A stretch of DNA of 64,000 bases from Flavobacterium sharifuzzamanii (GTDB taxonomy: Bacteria > Bacteroidota > Bacteroidia > Flavobacteriales > Flavobacteriaceae). The DNA lies in NCBI RefSeq assembly GCF_003254585.1, contig NZ_QJGZ01000035.1, forward strand, positions 308,003-372,002, written 5' to 3'. Positions 62,811 to 64,000 of the stretch are shown here, piece by piece. A model generated the notes under the pieces. It was not told the origin of the DNA. It searched no databases and saw nothing but the letters and a program-made list of their open reading frames with translations. Numbering within the stretch: the stretch's first letter is position 1; every line of letters begins with the position of its first letter. A program made the translations under genes and the position numbers.

Positions 62811-64000
62811 ATGTATACAAATCATAACAGGATAAGAGTATCCGACTTAGAAACAAATGCCCCTAACAAAATCTTAATCACTAATGAAAAAGGTGAATTA
62901 ACCTTTAATAGTGCGAGTGAGTTAGGGTTAGGTACAAATAAATTTCGAAAAGAAAATTTTGAATTTACAGGTTCAAAATTATTTACTTTATCAGAACCCG
63001 CATTAAATGTTTTAGCTGTAGTTGTAGATGGTATTACCCTAAACGGCACACCTGGCGCGCCGTTACAATATCGAATGAACAACTCTACTTCATTAGAAAT
63101 ACTTGACGAAATGATTGTTGGTGAAGACTTTTGGGTAAGCATTACTTACAATTATGCGGGTTCTGTTGATGGCGGACAACCTGAACCTGGAAACTATACT
63201 GCAGATCAAATTACAGAAACAGCAAACAGAAAGTTTCAATCGGCAAACCAACAAGCCTTTAACGATGCAACCTCAAGTATTCAAACTCAATTAAACTCAA
63301 AAGAGCCATCAATAGCAACAGGTACAAATTCTCAATATTTTAGAGGAGATAAAACTTGGCAGACTCTTGACAAATCAGCTGTTGGCTTAAGCAATGTTAA
63401 CGATACCGCGGATGCCACTAAAAATGTTTTATCTGCTACAAAACTAGCAACTGCTAGAACAATCAACGGGGTTTCTTTTGACGGATCGGCAAATATTACA
63501 ATCAATGCTGCCGATTCTACGGCGAGAATTGCTTCTAGCGAAAAAGGTACCGCAAACGGAGTTGCAACTCTTGATGCCAGCGGAATTATTCCAACTTCTC
63601 AATTGCCAAGTTATGTTGATGATGTATTAGAATTTACAAACTTATCAGGTTTCCCTGCAACAGGTGAAACAGGAAAAATCTATGTTGCAAAAGACACCAA
63701 TAAAACCTATCGCTGGAGCGGAACGGCTTACATTTTTATCACTAGCGGTGCTGTAGACAGCGTTGCAGGCAAAACCGGTGTGGTAACATTAGCCAAAGCT
63801 GATGTTGGTTTGGCAAATGCCGACAATACTGCTGATGCCGCTAAAAATGTTTTATCAGCCACTAAATTAACGACGGCAAGAACTATTAATGGCGTTTCTT
63901 TTGACGGATCGGCAAATATTACAATCAATGCTGTCGATTCTACTGCGAGAATTGCTTCTAGCGAAAAAGGCGCCGCAAACGGAGTGGCAACTCTTGATGC
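62811..64000 (+). CDS. Tail-fibre-like protein, 3' end outside window
   Basis: The frame opens at ATG 62811 (MYTNHNRIRVSDLETNAPNK) and stays open to the right edge, 396 codons. The N-terminus is the third intact copy of the NHNRI attachment module. The body has the standard Bacteroidota phage fibre motifs: SQYFRGDKTWQTLDKSAVGL, LSNVNDTADATKNVLSATKL, TINGVSFDGSANITI, and VDSVAGKTGVVTLAKADVGL. A collagen-free trimeric fibre rod is expected. A segment of at least 167 bp is duplicated within the gene (63411 onward and 63834 onward, 423 bp apart). This is a bona fide tail-fibre type, so the locus derives from a tailed phage or tail-like particle. Confidence 0.85.
   Translation, partial: MYTNHNRIRVSDLETNAPNKILITNEKGELTFNSASELGLGTNKFRKENFEFTGSKLFTLSEPALNVLAVVVDGITLNGTPGAPLQYRMNNSTSLEILDEMIVGEDFWVSITYNYAGSVDGGQPEPGNYTADQITETANRKFQSANQQAFNDATSSIQTQLNSKEPSIATGTNSQYFRGDKTWQTLDKSAVGLSNVNDTADATKNVLSATKLATARTINGVSFDGSANITINAADSTARIASSEKGTANGVATLDASGIIPTSQLPSYVDDVLEFTNLSGFPATGETGKIYVAKDTNKTYRWSGTAYIFITSGAVDSVAGKTGVVTLAKADVGLANADNTADAAKNVLSATKLTTARTINGVSFDGSANITINAVDSTARIASSEKGAANGVATLD
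63411..64000 (+). repeat. Direct repeat inside the last fibre gene
   Basis: The segment starting 63411 (GATGCCACTAAAAATG) reappears at 63834 with only scattered changes and runs to the window edge, an offset of 423 bp (141 codons), so the reading frame is kept. The units encode the NITINA...IASSEKG modules and could expand or contract by recombination. Confidence 0.75.

Overview
The window looks like the chromosome of a Flavobacterium-type Bacteroidota. The DNA is AT-rich, there is a SusC/SusD polysaccharide locus, promoters fit the Bacteroidota form (TTG, a spacer of about 20, TANNTTTG), and Shine-Dalgarno sequences are weak or absent. Three blocks can be recognised.

Block 1 (1-5.9 kb, + strand) looks like the right end of a genomic island. 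It holds the tail of a probable HxsC-type radical SAM maturase, then a tightly packed four-gene operon: HNH endonuclease, a small unknown protein, a DUF262 protein, and a DUF262-DUF1524 protein. I read the operon as a candidate multi-gene restriction/anti-phage system. It ends at a 15-bp sequence (5829-5843) identical in form to the 3' end of a tRNA-Ser, followed by a strong terminator, which fits an attachment-site scar.

Block 2 (6.0-21.5 kb, - strand) is a mannose-glycan utilisation locus. In transcription order it runs: LacI regulator, SusC, SusD, GH2 beta-mannosidase, GH92, GH92, GH125 exo-alpha-1,6-mannosidase, ROK sugar kinase. Together these could remove alpha-1,2, probably alpha-1,3, and alpha-1,6 mannose, then the core beta-mannose, and phosphorylate the sugar. 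Near-identical CTAAAAC/GTTTTAG palindromes lie upstream of lacI and of susC. The GH2 enzyme appears to lack two of its usual beta-sandwich domains.

Block 3 (21.8-64 kb, continuing past the right edge) is phage-derived but unusual. Two repressors read leftward: a coiled-coil HTH protein and a CI-like S24 repressor with a likely self-cleavage site. Each appears to have its own operator motif, and each motif sits inside the promoter of one of two paralogous early gene cassettes. A lysis cassette follows (holin-like protein, CHAP-type endolysin, probable single-molecule spanin). After it come very large proteins without signal peptides (687, 1225, 2331 and 1953 aa; the last with a vWA domain), then about 14 kb of fibre-like and repeat proteins. 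The fibre region includes a 25-residue-repeat BspA-like protein, DUF5977-like proteins, a Hint (intein-like) domain, a beta-propeller-like protein, an LRR_5-like protein and a glycosyltransferase-like protein. I see no terminase, portal, capsid, sheath, tube, integrase or transposase in the window.

A conserved element of about 84 bp occurs three times in Block 3: before a short untranslated transcript, before the lysis operon and before the giant-gene operon. It looks like a shared late promoter. The best candidate for an undescribed system is therefore Block 3, a repressor-controlled, lysis-coupled locus for producing and releasing giant proteins and fibres. The right edge is cut, so missing structural genes could lie beyond 64 kb.
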